From NCBI RefSeq assembly GCF_963259705.1, contig NC_081851.1, positions 12,622,145 through 12,686,144 on the forward strand: a stretch of 64,000 nucleotides of DNA, read 5' to 3'. The number at the start of each line of letters is the position of its first letter. The first letter of the stretch is position 1. The DNA is from Myotis daubentonii (Eukaryota > Chordata > Mammalia > Chiroptera > Vespertilionidae). The notes beneath the pieces are model-generated. The model did not search any database. It had not been told where the DNA came from and saw only the letters and a program-made list of their open reading frames with translations. The position numbers and the translations under genes are program-made. Positions 43,840 to 55,112 of this stretch are shown one piece after another.

Positions 43840-44690
43840 ATCAGCGCGCCCCTCACCGCCCCAGTCCCACAGGGGAGCGAGCAGAACCAGCCTGGAAGTG
43901 CGGCAGCTCCCGGTGGAGGCAGCTCAGGCTCATAGTGACAGGACCCAGAGCAGATGGAGAGGCCGGGATGGTCCGGTCACAGCTCCGACTCCAGCTGACT
44001 GGGTCCTGCTTCCGGGCTCCAGGCAGCACTGGGGATGGAGGCGGTACAGGCGGGCGGACCCAGCATCCTCCCCCAGGCGAGCAGAGCCTGACAGTGGGCT
44101 GTGGGGCGCCTCCCGCAAGACCTGGTGCTTCAAGGCCCCGCCCCCAGTCCCCGCGCAAAGCAGGACTGGAAACTAAGGCGGGTCCCCTCATTTGGTTCTA
44201 CAGCGGGAGCTAATGCCCACCATCCTCGGCTGCTGCCCGCAGGTTCTCTGGAGCGGGGGATGGAGGTGGAGGGAAAGCTGCAGCGGCAGCGGAGTCCCTG
44301 TGACCGACTCTGCTGTGGCCCCGGGGGCGCAGCCGGGCCCCGCGCCTCACGCGTCCCGAGTGACTCAGGCGAGGCCTGGTTGGTGGCGCTTCTGATTGCC
44401 GCGTGTCCCTAACCCCGCACCTGACCGCCCTGGGCGGCATGGCCTGGGGGCTGGGCTTCGCAGCGCCCCTCCCCGCGCCGCCCAGGCCTCCTTCAGAGCT
44501 GAGCATGGTGTCCACCAGGCCTCAGCTTCAGGCGGGCCCGCCCCGCAGCCATTGCTGCTGAGGCCCAGGCTCATCCCTGGGGTCTCACAGACCCTGAGGC
44601 CCCGGACGCGGCCCTTCCGCCCCGACCTGGCTCCGGTGCCTCCTGTGCCTTCGGGTCCCCCCCCCCGCCCCCCAGCCGCCTAGCGTGCTC
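43840..44690. promoter_or_regulatory. CpG-rich block, possible promoter CpG island
   Basis: CpG dinucleotides are far denser here than in the rest of the window (for example around 44130-44160 and 44310-44490), with GC boxes such as CCCCGCCCCC near 44138. No transcription start is provable. It lies about 2.1 kb upstream of an ANAPC1-like first coding exon that carries its own upstream splice acceptor, so a noncoding first exon could lie here. Some CpG-rich DNA is also chance or repeat-derived. Confidence 0.5.
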
Positions 44691-45066
44691 TTGGCAGGTC
44701 CCTGTTCCCAGGAAGCAAGGCTGTGGTCTCCCTGTGAGAGCATCAGTTCAGTGTGGTGCTGTTATAGGGCCCTGGAAGCTCACACACAGTTGGGGCTGCA
44801 AAGATCTAAATATGCTAATCAGCACAAATTGGTCATTGTTCTGTGCAGACAATTCTTTAATTACAGATTCTGCGGCTTCCTCTCAGAGTTAATATGTTGG
44901 TTATCCTGTTGACTAGAACATAGGAAGGCCAGCTGGATTTTGTGGGTGTTTGGTGTAAGTTTTATAAGGCACTGTGGGGTGCACAGTCCTCTGCCAGGGG
45001 CTGTACCCCATGTGGACGCAGGGTAGTAGACAAAGAAGACATGAGAAGACAGAGGCATATAGGAGA

Positions 45067-45274
45067 GTCTTTTTTAAAAAATATTCATTTTTTTACAGAG
45101 AGGAAGGGGGGGAGAGAGAGAGTAGAAACATCAATGAGAGAGAAACATTATCAGCCTCCTCCTCCTGCTCACCCCCTACTGGGGATGTTCCTGCAATCAA
45201 GGTACATGCTCTGGACTGTGACCCTTCAGTCCGCAGGCCGAGGCTCTATCCACTGAGCCAAACTGTTTAGGGCA
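45067..45274 (-). mobile_element. Ves SINE
   Basis: Minus copy with TTTTTTTACAGAGAGGAAGG, ACCCCCTACTGGGGATGTTC and CTATCCACTGAGCCAAACTG. Confidence 0.93.
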
Positions 45275-45660
45275 GGAGCCATTGCTAACAAGGAGCCATC
45301 AGACAAAACAGTTCTTCAAAGTAGCTTCACACAGTGGCTGCGCCAAGCAGCCCTTGCTAATACAGCAGCAAACAGCAGCCATACCAAGCATCCACCCACC
45401 GGCTGGTTAGTAACACGTTTATACTAACTTAGACACAAAGGCTTCCTGCCCAACAGTGACATCAGTATTTGGGTTATAGTAAGGTACCCCTGCCCAGTGT
45501 GTACAGTACAATCTCTGTGTCCTTGTTTAGATTGGCCTTGAACATCCTGATTAGGGTTCCCCTGCTCAGTATGGCCTTGAACATCCGGCATACTCTGATG
45601 AGGCTCCCACAGGCACTATCTCAGTCATGGCCCAAGTTTAAGTGTTCTCAAAACTGACAT
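45275..45660 (-). repeat. Possible LTR-like sequence
   Basis: On the minus strand a TATAAA-like box (GTTAGTATAAACGTG) lies amid balanced-composition DNA, and the phrase 'tggccttgaacatcc' occurs twice (about 45532 and 45571), like the short repeats common in U3 regions. No TG/CA ends or duplication were found, so this is weak. Confidence 0.2.
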
Positions 45661-46813
45661 CAGAAGGAGGAAAAAGTGTCATGAATGTGACATAACCGTT
45701 ATCTCAGGAATAACACTTAATTCACAGAAAACATAACTGCAACCCTAGAGGAGCTGCATGGGAACCACAGGCTCAGATATTTTAGCCAAGAAAGCTGCGG
45801 GTGCCAAAAAGACCTCAGAGGAGAAACCAAGTCAAATTAAACTGTTTGTGATGTGAAAGCCATTTCAAACACTGTTTTTACAGGTTGTCTAGTGCTGACA
45901 TGAATGTTTGTTTTGATTCCTGTATTTGAGGATTGCAGCTTAACCGCTATGCCACAAAACCGTTTTTCATATGAGTTGTCTGAGAGAGAACTGTCATCCA
46001 CCTTCTACAGTGGCTGAATTTGACTGGCTGTCAGTTACTGTTCGTACAAATGTTCTGGAATTAAGGGGTGAGGGCTCTTTCCACCCACAGCTCATCCACT
46101 TCTTTGTAGTAATAAGCAGAACTGTAGTAGATTATGTTCTTTCAAAGCTAGAACTGTTAAGTTTGCAAACAAGCATGACTGTTCCATTGCCAGTAATTTT
46201 ATTCATGCCTTGGTCTTTTGGGTTTGCACCAGAAATTGGAATTGCTTGCAATTATATGTTTAGGTGGATTGAGGCTCAAAATTAATGATGACATTTAATA
46301 GTTTCTTAAAGCACCAAGTGGTTCAACTTTTGATGAGTTAGAAATATGTTGTTTTTGTTTGTTTCATTTCAATATGCCAGTGATCTGTTAGGTGTGCTTT
46401 TTAAATGTTGTTCCAGCATTTGAACAGAAATGCCCTTAAATGTTGAGAGCCATTTACTATAAAGTAAAACTTGTCTAAATCCTTAAATGTGAAATGTGGA
46501 GAAATTAGTGAGTAGTACTAGGAAATGTAAGATCAATATTGTCAGACATAAGTGCTTATCTCTAGGCCCAGTGATTTCCTACAGTTGATTTTGTCAGCAA
46601 CTAACATGTAGCTGTAATGTTAATTATGTACTGATAGTGTAAGGTAACTATGAAATGGTAACTAATTACCTGAAATAACCAGGTCTGGAATGCCCTTTGA
46701 TGTTATGATTACTTGTACACTTACAATGTGATAGGATTGTATGACACTCATCTAAGGATTAATGGCTCTTTTGTAAACTTCTAGTAATTTTCTTCTCATT
46801 TTGATTCCAACAG
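45661..46813. other. Non-repetitive DNA upstream of the ANAPC1-like exon
   Basis: No frame or repeat recognised. It ends in a good pyrimidine tract and acceptor TTCTCATTTTGATTCCAACAG at 46793-46813. Confidence 0.5.
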
Positions 46814-47079
46814 CTGGCCAGAATGTGTTTGAATTCATACAGAAATAATGTTGATATCTGAAAGCCATGTTGAACTTCTCTGAAGAAAGGGCAACAATGA
46901 TTGCAGCTGGGGATTTGAAGGAATTTGTTCCTTTTGGTCGAGACCACTGCAGACACCACCCTAATGCTTTGAACCTTCAGCTTCGGCAGCTGCAGCCAGC
47001 CTCTGAGTTGTGGTCGTCTAATGGTGCTGCTGACTTGGTGGGATCCTTGCAGGAGGTTACAATCCACGAAAAACAGATG
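46814..47079 (+). CDS. ANAPC1: ANAPC1-like first coding exon (APC1 amino terminus)
   Basis: APC1 is the largest scaffold subunit of the anaphase-promoting complex, the nuclear ubiquitin ligase that triggers mitotic exit. After an acceptor at 46811-46813 there is a short leader, and an ATG at 46867 opens 71 codons. Residues 19-34 read EFVPFGRDHCRHHPNA and residues 35-54 include LNLQLRQLQPASELWSS, which match human APC1 as I recall it. GT at 47080-47081 provides a phase-0 donor, although GTTTTA is weak. About nine of 71 residues differ from my memory of the human protein, including R15G, D51N, G55D and K71M, many for so conserved a protein. Either the true gene's 5' end in a divergent lineage or a duplicated, decaying copy. 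The homology is near certain; functional status is not. Confidence 0.75.
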
Positions 47080-48125
47080 GTTTTATCAAGATTCTCAGTT
47101 TGCTTTTGAAATGTAGAGAGATTCGATCTACTAGTAATTTAAGGCTACCCAGATGCAACTGAGAAGCGAGTATGATGCTACTTCTAGTGTATAGGTTAAG
47201 ATTTGGTCATTTTCATCCAAGCTAAAAATAATGACCTTAATTGTATTATAGTGTCCTGGCTGTTTAGACATATAACTCAGGGATTTATAATGAGAGTCAC
47301 TATGATTATGGTCCATTTAAATCTCTTTTTCTTCACTTAGTATGTGGGACCAGATTTCATGTTATGTGATGGTTAGATAGTCGAGTTAGCAATGGTCCCT
47401 GCTGCCAAAAACTTACATGTTTCTAGAGGAGAAAAGAAATGCCACATAAGTAGATACAGTACTAGTTTTCAAATAGGGGAATGAGAAGCAAGGTCATGTT
47501 AAACAGTCAATCTTTCTCATCTTAATTCCATTTCTCTATCCCTTTTGGGATACCAAGATTTCCAGGAGCAGAGGTCTGTAGTTAGGAATACAAACCTTTC
47601 TCTGCCCTGTTCATTTTGATGGTTGGCACAAGGGCAGGAAGGTGAATGTATATGCAGTTGTGAAGCAGGGAAGTCTGCATGGTGGGTAAGCTCCCCCAGT
47701 GTCCCATGTGCACTTCACTGCCCCCTCTGCTTTACCCCCCATATGCTTAATATGTGTTTAGTCTCCCAAGAATGTTGGTTTAATTTTTGGATATACAGGT
47801 AAGGTCTAATTTTTGTTTATTTATGTTTTTGGCAGCATAAAATGGTAATGTAATAATAAGATACTTAATATAGAGAATTCTTGAGGTAAATTCCCATTTT
47901 TGAAATCCTGTAAGATACAGTATGAAACATACACCCACACCCCCTCCTCTGGTAATCAGTGGCACCAAACCTAAGAGTTGGGCTTGGACTGAGTCTTACT
48001 CCACAGACAGAGCAGGAGACTTATATCTGGATTGATGTTCAATTTTAATTAATAAATCTTGCTCCATAATGTTGCAAAAGAAATAAAAACCGCTTAAACA
48101 TGTCTTACGTATGTAAATTTTTAAG
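47080..48125 (+). other. Intron between the two ANAPC1-like exons
   Basis: GT...AG bounded, 1046 bp. AT-rich, non-repetitive as far as I can see. Retention of an intron excludes a processed retrocopy. Confidence 0.65.
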
Positions 48126-48284
48126 GAAAGCTGGCAGTTAAGGAGAGGTGGAAGTGAAATTGGAGAAGTGGATTATGATGAGAAACTCTGTGTGGCTGGA
48201 AATATGGTGATCTGGAGCAAAGGAAGTAAAAGCCAGGCATTGGCTCTTTACAAGGCCTTTACAGTTGATAGTCCTGTTCAACAG
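48126..48284 (+). CDS. ANAPC1: ANAPC1-like second coding exon
   Basis: An acceptor AG at 48124-48125 is followed by 159 nt (53 codons) open in phase 0 and a consensus donor CAG/GTGAGT. The frame begins ESWQLRRG and contains VAGNMVIWSKGSKSQAL and FTVDSPVQQ, the next block of APC1 after the preceding exon. One aspartate of the human EDVDYDEE stretch is missing (in-frame 3-base loss), and E-to-K, Y-to-C, V-to-G and V-to-L changes are present. The next human block (ALWCDFI...) is not found in the remaining 15.7 kb, so the following intron is very long (it would contain HAL1 and L1-D) or the copy is truncated. In the native gene this part belongs to the amino-terminal beta-propeller region. Confidence 0.75.
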
Positions 48285-48694
48285 GTGAGTTGATTTGAAT
48301 TTTAGTATTTGATTGATTATTGAGTAATTTTTTAAAAAAACAAAGCTTTTATCCTAAAATGTAACAGAAATGATAAAAAATATATAATGATCCCAGTAGC
48401 TAGATACATGTTTTAACATGTAGTGAAGATAATGGTAGGGAAATAAACATTTCATTTATTTTCTATATCATCATTTTTTTGCACTGTTCTTTTTCAATTT
48501 CATGGTAATGTTTAAACACTTGAGTAATTCAATTAGTTATTGCCAAAAAAATTCATAAGACTTAAATTTAAGGGTATAAGAATATATTAGCACGTGATTA
48601 TATTTGGTTGCAAAGTGTTGAATAAATAAAAATCAGGTTCATAGTAAAAATACTCAGAGAGTAAGGGAAAGGAAAAAATAATCTAATTTGCTGT

Positions 48695-48815
48695 CATTGC
48701 ACATGCTTGGGTTGCTGGTTTGATCCACAGTCGGGGGCATGCAGGAGGCAGCCAATCAAGTTTCTCATCATTGATGTTTCTATCTATCTCTTCCTTTCTG
48801 ATGTCAATGAAAATG
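48695..48815 (+). mobile_element. Ves SINE, 5'-truncated
   Basis: Starts in mid-body (GCTTGGGTTGCTGGTTTGAT), continues with GGCATGCAGGAGGCAGCCAA and ends GTCAATGAAAATGC. AT-rich low-complexity DNA follows to about 48890. Confidence 0.8.
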
Positions 48816-49379
48816 CATTCATATATGTATTCATATTTAATAAATTTATATGTATGTTTATTTATATGTAAACTACATATATTTGTAACTGATTATAAAA
48901 AAAGAATAGAAACAAATAAAACTTAGTAATTAAAGGGAGAGAATTAAGCATTTGCCCTGCCTTTTTAGGAAGCCTTGCAGTTCATCTCCAGTTAATAAAG
49001 GAAAACCCTTATTTAAAGAAGAATACCAGCTAATAAATACAGAAGGAATGGTAGAATTTGAAAATCGCTATTCTGTGTAACCTCTTACTCCAGTGTGACC
49101 CCTGATTCAGACAAGGATTGTAAATGGGATAGTAATGCCATTGCGTGAAAGGTGTTAGCATGGCACCAAGGTGTCACCCAAAGTGAAAAAACAAATGCAT
49201 CTCTACTTTGAAGCTGCATGTTGTTCTCCACCTCCACAACCTGGTGGGTTTACCATCACTGATAGGGGACAGAGGACTCTTTTATACCTACAGCTATAAT
49301 GAGGCATGGAGACATGATGTCATCTACTCAGTTTTCTACCCCCAAATATTTGACATGAATATGTAGACCTAACTTCCAG

Positions 49380-49565
49380 TTATAGGAAATATGGGGGCTA
49401 GAGGATCAGTTTGTAAAATGAGATGAGGAATGGGTGGAGGTATAGATGAAACAAGAACCACCAGAAATTGAGAATTATTGAAGCTGGCTGTTGGAGATTT
49501 ATTATGTTACTTTGTTTACTTTGTATATATTTGAAATTTTGTATAATAAAGACTTAAAGAAAAAA
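49380..49565 (+). repeat. Old interspersed repeat 3' end (family uncertain)
   Basis: 'aagaaccaccagaaattgagaattattgaagctgg' and 'tatatatttgaaattttgtataataaag' resemble a mammalian repeat tail I have seen often but cannot assign firmly. 48900-49380 holds nothing recognised. Confidence 0.35.
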
Positions 49566-49640
49566 ACACTATGAGATACAATTAGACAAATCCAGAATAC
49601 GGGATAGTCTACATTCTGGTCTCCTTAAAGGGTCAGTCAT

Positions 49641-51818
49641 GGAGAGAAACCAAGATGGCCGCATAGGTAAACACTGGAGTTTGCTGCCTCAAACAACCAC
49701 TTCAAAAATACAAATAAAAGACGGAATGGGCATCATCCAGAACCACAGGAAGGTTGGCTGAGTGGAAATTCTACAACTAGAGGGGAGAAGGAAAGAGAAA
49801 AGCATACCGAGACTCAGAGGAGTCGCAGTACGGCAGTAAAATACTATGGTGCGGATGTGCATGCAGAACGGGCTGGCGGCTCAGTGCGCGGTTGTCGTTT
49901 CCAATCAGGAGGGAGTCTCAGGCTCTGAGCTCCAGTTTCAGGCCAGTCTCTGGGGACCCAGACTCATACGGGAGAAGTGGGACTGTCTGGCATAGGTCAG
50001 AACTAGAGGGCAGCTTTCTCTCTGAGGGGCTTGCAGTGATTACTGGGACAATGAGAAGCAGAGCCTCTGAGGGCTGGACTGCGAGTAGCCATAACTGCTA
50101 GCCCCGCCCTGTTGATCCTGTGGGAGCTGCCCCGCCCAAGCCCTGCAGGGAGGCTTTTGCTGGATAGCCTCAGGCAAAGGCTAGATTAGCACCTCCCTAG
50201 AGGTCCAGGAGCCAGGAAACCCAGAGGTCAGAGTGGGGCCATCTAGTTTGCAGCTCCATGGAACCATAAAGGACACACTCGGGGCAGACTCAGTGAGCAT
50301 CGAAGCCCCATTGAAGCAAGTCTTGCCCCAGAGGGGTGTGTCCAGCACAGAAGTTCTCCCACTGCAGACACAGCTGATTCTCACAGGCAATTGGCCTGGA
50401 GGTCAATTCCTCCCAGTGATAACTACAACAATCAAGGCTTAACTACAAGACTGTGCACAAAGAACACAAGGGGGTGCAGCAAGAGTGTCCTCCTCAGGTA
50501 ATTGGGGAGGCTGAACCAGTGGGCCCTAGTGGACACTCAGCACAGAAAACCACTTTATCAACACAGGAAGCATAAAAATGCAGAGACAAAGAAAAAGGAC
50601 ACAAATGACAGAAATGGAGGAAAGCAAACTACTGGATATAGAGTTCAAAACCACACTTTTAAGGGTTTTCAAGAATTTTCTAGAAACTGCCGATAAACTT
50701 AATGAGATCTACAAGACATATAATGAGACCCTCGAGGTTGTGATAAAGGGCCAACAAGAAATTAAGCATACACTGAGTGAAATAAAGAATAGTATACAGA
50801 CTCCCAACAGCAGACTAGAGGATTGCAAGAATCAAGTCAACGATTTGAAATAGAAGAAGCAATAAACACCCAACCAGAAAAGCAAAATGAAAAAAGAATC
50901 CAAAAATACGAAGATAGTGTAAGGAGCCTCTGGAAGAGCTTTAAGCATTCCAACATCTGAATTATAGGGGTGCCAGAAGAAGAGAGAGAGCAAAATATTG
51001 AAAACCTATTTGAATAAATAATGACAGAAAACTTCCTCTACCTGGTGAAATAAATAGACTTACCAGTCCAGGAAGCGCAGAGAATCCGAAACAAAAGGAA
51101 TCCAAAGAGGACCACACCAAGACACATCATAATTAAAATGCCAAGAGCAAAAGACAAAGAGAGAATCTTGAAAGCATCAAGAGACAGAAAGTCAGTTACC
51201 TACAAGGGAGTACCCATATGACTGTCAGCTGATTTTTCAACAGAAACTTTGCAGGCCAGAAGGGAGTAGCAAGAAATATTCAAAGTGATGAATGCCAAGA
51301 ACCTACAACCAACATTACTTTATGCAGCAAAGCTATCATTCAGAATTGAAGGTCAGATAAATAGCTTCACAGATAAGAAAAAGCTAAAGGAGTTCACCAC
51401 CAAACCAATATTATATGAAATGCTGAAAGGTATCCTTTAAGAAGAGGAGGAAGAAGAAAAAGGTAAAGATACAAATTATGAACACTAAATACACATCTAT
51501 CAACAAGTGAATCTGAAAATCAAGTAAACAATCTGATGAACAGAATGAACTGGTGATTATAATAGAATCAGGGGGTATGTAAAGGGAGTGGACTGGCTAT
51601 TCTTGGGGGGCAAAGGGGTGAGGGGAATGCAGGAAGAGACTATAAAAATAGTGCACCTATGGATGAGGACAGTGGATGGGGAGTGAGGGAGGAGGGTGGG
51701 GTGGGAAATGGGTGGAGGGGATTTATGGGGGTGGGGAAAAAGGAACAAATTTAATAATCTGAACATAATGATTTAATTAATAAAAAAAGAACAGTAGTTA
51801 ACAGCAAAAAAAAAAAAG
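49641..51818 (+). mobile_element. HAL1 element (L1 relative with ORF1 only)
   Basis: About 2.2 kb. It has an L1-like 5' end (GGAGAGAAACCAAGATGGCC), a 5' UTR (to 50577), a degraded ORF1 (50578-51440) and directly after it a G-rich 3' UTR and A-rich tail. No endonuclease or reverse transcriptase sequence intervenes, which is the HAL1 ('half-L1') architecture rather than an internally deleted copy of L1-B or L1-D, from which its ORF1 differs clearly. A short repeat AGTCAT occurs at 49635-49640 and 51819-51824. It sits in sense orientation downstream of the ANAPC1-like exons. Confidence 0.85.
50578..51440 (+). pseudogene. HAL1 ORF1 remnant
   Basis: The ATG at 50578 opens 91 codons with a coiled-coil-like stretch (LNEIYKTYNETLEVVIKGQQ and IKNSIQTPNSRLEDCKNQVN) before a stop at 50851. 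Later frames carry the RNA-recognition-like region ('attataggggtgccagaagaag' at about 50961, as in L1 ORF1) and the C-terminal part ending EMLKGIL at 51440. Several shifts and stops make it non-functional. An intact relative would encode a roughly 290-residue nucleic-acid chaperone that relies on L1 enzymes for movement. Confidence 0.8.
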
Positions 51819-51829
51819 AGTCATAGAGG

Positions 51830-52184
51830 GGGAAAAAGTTGGGGCCTATTCTAGGTTAAAAGAGACTAAAGGACATCACCAGATGCAATATTTTTTGCAC
51901 CATTTTGAATGAACTTTGATTGAGTCCTTGTTCTAGAAAATTGTCTTAAAAAACATTTTGGGGAAAATTTGAAAAAGTTGCAAATGGACTGAATATTAGG
52001 TGATGTTAGAAAAATTTTTTCTTAGGCAAGATGATGGTTTTGTGGTGTTTAGGAGAGAATATTTATTATGGGTAAATGCATGAGGAAGTCATGATGTGGG
52101 GGATTTTCAGGTAGTAAGCACCCCCCACTCAAATCCCTCACATGCACATAAGCAGATATGGCAGAATGGTAACCACAGTTAGAT
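51830..52184. other. Spacer, nothing recognised
   Basis: AT-rich DNA between HAL1 and a Ves SINE. Confidence 0.5.
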
Positions 52185-52229
52185 TTATTTGTTTATTTTT
52201 AAAACATTTTTTATTGATTTTAGTGAGGA

Positions 52230-52288
<59 letters not shown>

Positions 52289-52476
52289 GAGAGAGAGAGA
52301 GAGAGAGAAACATCATTAACATCAATGGTAAGAAGAGAATCATTGATCGGCTACCTCCTGCATGCCCACTACTGGGGATTGAGCCTGCGACCTGGGTATG
52401 TGCCCTTGACTGGAATCAAACCCAGGACCAGTCCGCAGGCCGATGCTCTATCCACTGAGCCAAACCGGCTAGGCCT
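52185..52476 (-). mobile_element. Ves SINE with expanded (GA)n
   Basis: Minus copy; the purine tract has grown to about 78 bp of GA repeats (52232-52309). The other end reads CTATCCACTGAGCCAAACCGG. Confidence 0.94.
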
Positions 52477-52824
52477 TAACAACTGTTAGATTTAGACAAA
52501 ACAGGTGTTCACTGTATTATTTCAACTTTTCTTACTGGATATTTTCAGAATAAAAAGTTTTGGGGCGGGGGAGAATATATTTATAGCAGTTGAATTAATT
52601 GTTGGGCTATTGACCAGAGATTTCAAGACTTTTTGACTAATGTTAAATTCCTTAGTGGTAAGCACTGCAATCTTGGTACCTAGATATTGCTTTTTTGTGT
52701 GTTCCCCCATTAATTGTTTCCTGATGAACATTGGACCCTTCTAACAATATACTGGGAACGATAAACTGAATTATTCCTAAACTTGAGGGCATGTGTAAAA
52801 GCATTTCTGTCCAGGAGTGTTGAA
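52477..52824. other. Spacer, nothing recognised
   Basis: AT-rich DNA without frames or repeat ends. Confidence 0.5.
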
Positions 52825-52839
52825 GCCAGTGACCATTTT

Positions 52840-53057
52840 TTTAAAAATATATTTGTATTGATTTCAGAGAGGAAGGGAGAGGGATAGAAAGATAGAAACA
52901 TCAATGATGAGAGAGAATCATTGATCGGCTGCCTCCTGCACGCCCCCTACTGGAGATTGAGCCCGCAACCCGGGCATGTGCCCTTGACTGGAATCGAACC
53001 TGGGACCCTTCAGTCTACAGGCTAACGCTCTATCCACTGAGCCAAACCAGCTAGGAC
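52840..53057 (-). mobile_element. Ves SINE with 15-bp target duplication
   Basis: A full minus copy flanked by the perfect duplication GCCAGTGACCATTTT (52825-52839 and 53058-53072), so it is probably young. Confidence 0.97.
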
Positions 53058-53164
53058 GCCAGTGACCATTTTGATGATATTTCCACCCCCCACCCCACCC
53101 CATGTCACCATATGGTCAGTGTAGTTGTGAAAGTGGCATGACAATATTCAACAAGTGTTTGTTT

Positions 53165-53368
53165 GTTTTTTAAATATCTATTTCTATATTTCAGAGAGGA
53201 AGGGAGAGGGAGAGAGAGATAGAAACATCAATGATGAGAGAGAATCATTGATTGGCTGCCTCCTGGGGATCGAGGCTGCAACTCAAACATATGCCCTGAC
53301 CTGGAATCAAACTGTGACCTCCTGGTTCATTGGTCGATGCTTAACCACAGAGCCATGCAGGCCGGGCT
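53165..53368 (-). mobile_element. Ves SINE
   Basis: Minus copy with a small deletion in the body (CTGCCTCCTGGGGATCGAGG joins two modules). Ends AACCACAGAGCCATGCAGGC. Confidence 0.9.
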
Positions 53369-54213
53369 CAAACTAATTCTTTGCTTCTATGTTTCCATCT
53401 TAAATTCTCCAAAGGATGATTGCATGTTTACTAGATTCCATGGATGTGCAATTAGATGAATTGTCTCTTTTGTCTCCGTTATAAGATTGCTTGTAAATAG
53501 AACAATAAGATTTTTAATTTCAGTCATTTTGGTCTGGAAAACATATTGTTCTTTAGTCTTCTTACTATATGGGGGAAGATATTTTATATTTTGTTTAGGA
53601 ATCAATACCAGGTGTATGTGACTCAGATTTAGTTGAATGAATAAAAACAGATAACTAAAATGCTGTATGCAGATAAATTAAAATGCCATGTAATACCTGT
53701 GTGTCCACAGTGTGGTGAGAGTCAGGGGACTGGCTCTGAAGGAAGGATTTCTCAAAGAAGTTGCTGTTTGAACTGGAAGTTGGGAAAAGAAGGGCATTCT
53801 AGGCAGAGCGAATCAGCCAAATGATTTATGGAAAAACATGATGTTTTCTAAGTTCAGAATGGATGTACACAGGGTTTGGGTGTGGAGAGATGCTTGCAGG
53901 TGCTGAGTGGATCCAAACTGAAGGGCCTTGTTTGTACCTGGGAACTTGAAATTTAAACTGTACACAGAAGGAGCCTGTCAAGGATGTTAAAATGGAAAGT
54001 ACATCTTCAGTTCTGTATTTTGAGAAGATATGACTTTGGTGGCAGTGTGTAGGATCTGTCGGATTGGCTGGAGAGTAGAGAGAATGTTGTCAAGGATACT
54101 GTTCTATGATAGTTCAGGGGAAAAAGATTGGCTCTGAAGAGAGAAGACAGAAATGAGAGACAGAGTTGAGGGAAGGTGCAAGTCCTGAGACATCAGGAGT
54201 AAGGGAGAGTATG
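53369..54213. other. Single-copy DNA, no gene recognised
   Basis: No frame or repeat end is supported. Confidence 0.45.
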
Positions 54214-54223
54214 AAAATACTAT

Positions 54224-54322
54224 TGGGGTGGGGATGGAAGTGGCCCGGAAGAGATTAATGCGGGGAAAGGAGAACATATGTAATACTTTCAACAATATAA
54301 ATTAAAAAAATAAAAATAAAAT
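54224..54322 (+). mobile_element. 99-bp L1 3'-end insertion
   Basis: G-rich 3' UTR end, then ACATATGTAATACTTTCAAC, AATATAAATT and an A-rich tail. Perfect 10-bp duplication AAAATACTAT at 54214-54223 and 54323-54332. Confidence 0.88.
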
Positions 54323-54747
54323 AAAATACTATCTGCTTTTAGAGACTGGGAGGATGGGATTTCATAAAAGGAAGCTGAGTCAATAATAGGTACAGCGTAG
54401 ATTTGGGACATTTCAGGTGGGAGTGCAGCTCTAATGCCGGTTTTTCCTAAATTCAACAACCACAGATCAGACAATTCAATTTAAAACTGGACAGAGGGCT
54501 TGAATGGACATTTCTCTAAATGGCCAATGAGCTCATGAAACAGTGCTCAGCATGTTTAATAATTAGGCAAATGCAAATCAAAACCACAGTGAGATACCAT
54601 GTCATACCTACTGAGATGACTGATATATTAAACAATGAAAAAAATAAGTGAGGATGTTGAAACTGGAACCCTGTGATTACTGGTGGAAAAGTAAAAAAAA
54701 TGCCACTGTGGGAAACCATTTGCTGTTTCTCAAAATATTAAACCTAG

Positions 54748-54836
54748 GCAGGGTGGAGGGGATCAATGGGGGATAGAAAGGGACATCTATAATAATTGCA
54801 ACAATAAATTTCAAGATAAATTAGCGGGGGGGGGAG
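54748..54836 (+). mobile_element. 89-bp L1 3'-end insertion inside old L1
   Basis: Carries GGGACATCTATAATAATTGC, AACAATAAATTTC and an odd G-rich end rather than a pure A tail. Perfect 10-bp duplication TTAAACCTAG at 54738-54747 and 54837-54846. Confidence 0.85.
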
Positions 54837-54899
54837 TTAAACCTAGAATTACCATATGATCCAACAATTCCCCTTTTGAGTATATATATATACAAAAGA

Positions 54900-55112
54900 C
54901 AGAAGCATCGATCAGATGCTCAAACCTCAGAGGGAACATAGGGGAGGGTGGGGGTAAGGGATAGAGGTCAACCAAAGGACTTGTATACATGCATATAAGC
55001 ATAACCAATGGACACAGACCTAGGGGAGTGAGTTCATGAACGGGAGTGGGGTGGGGGGCAATGGGGGGATAAGTACATATGTAATAGCTTAATAAAAAAA
55101 TGTTGAAATAAA
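54900..55112 (+). mobile_element. 5'-truncated young L1 3' UTR inside old L1
   Basis: Matches the L1-B 3' UTR in order (GGGGAGGGTGGGGGTAAGG, ACTTGTATACATGCATATAA, GGATAAGTACATATGTAAT) with an A-rich tail. The old L1 resumes with 'tttgaaagcaggggctcagtcg'. Possible duplication AAAAGA only. Confidence 0.75.

Noticed and set aside
44396..44683. Proline/arginine-rich frame in the CpG-rich block
   Set aside because: Typical artefact of CpG-island composition; no start context or homology.
45469..45657. Protein-coding frame with repeated 'GLEHP'-like phrase
   Set aside because: A short frame in possible LTR-like DNA; the repeated phrase is a DNA-level repeat.
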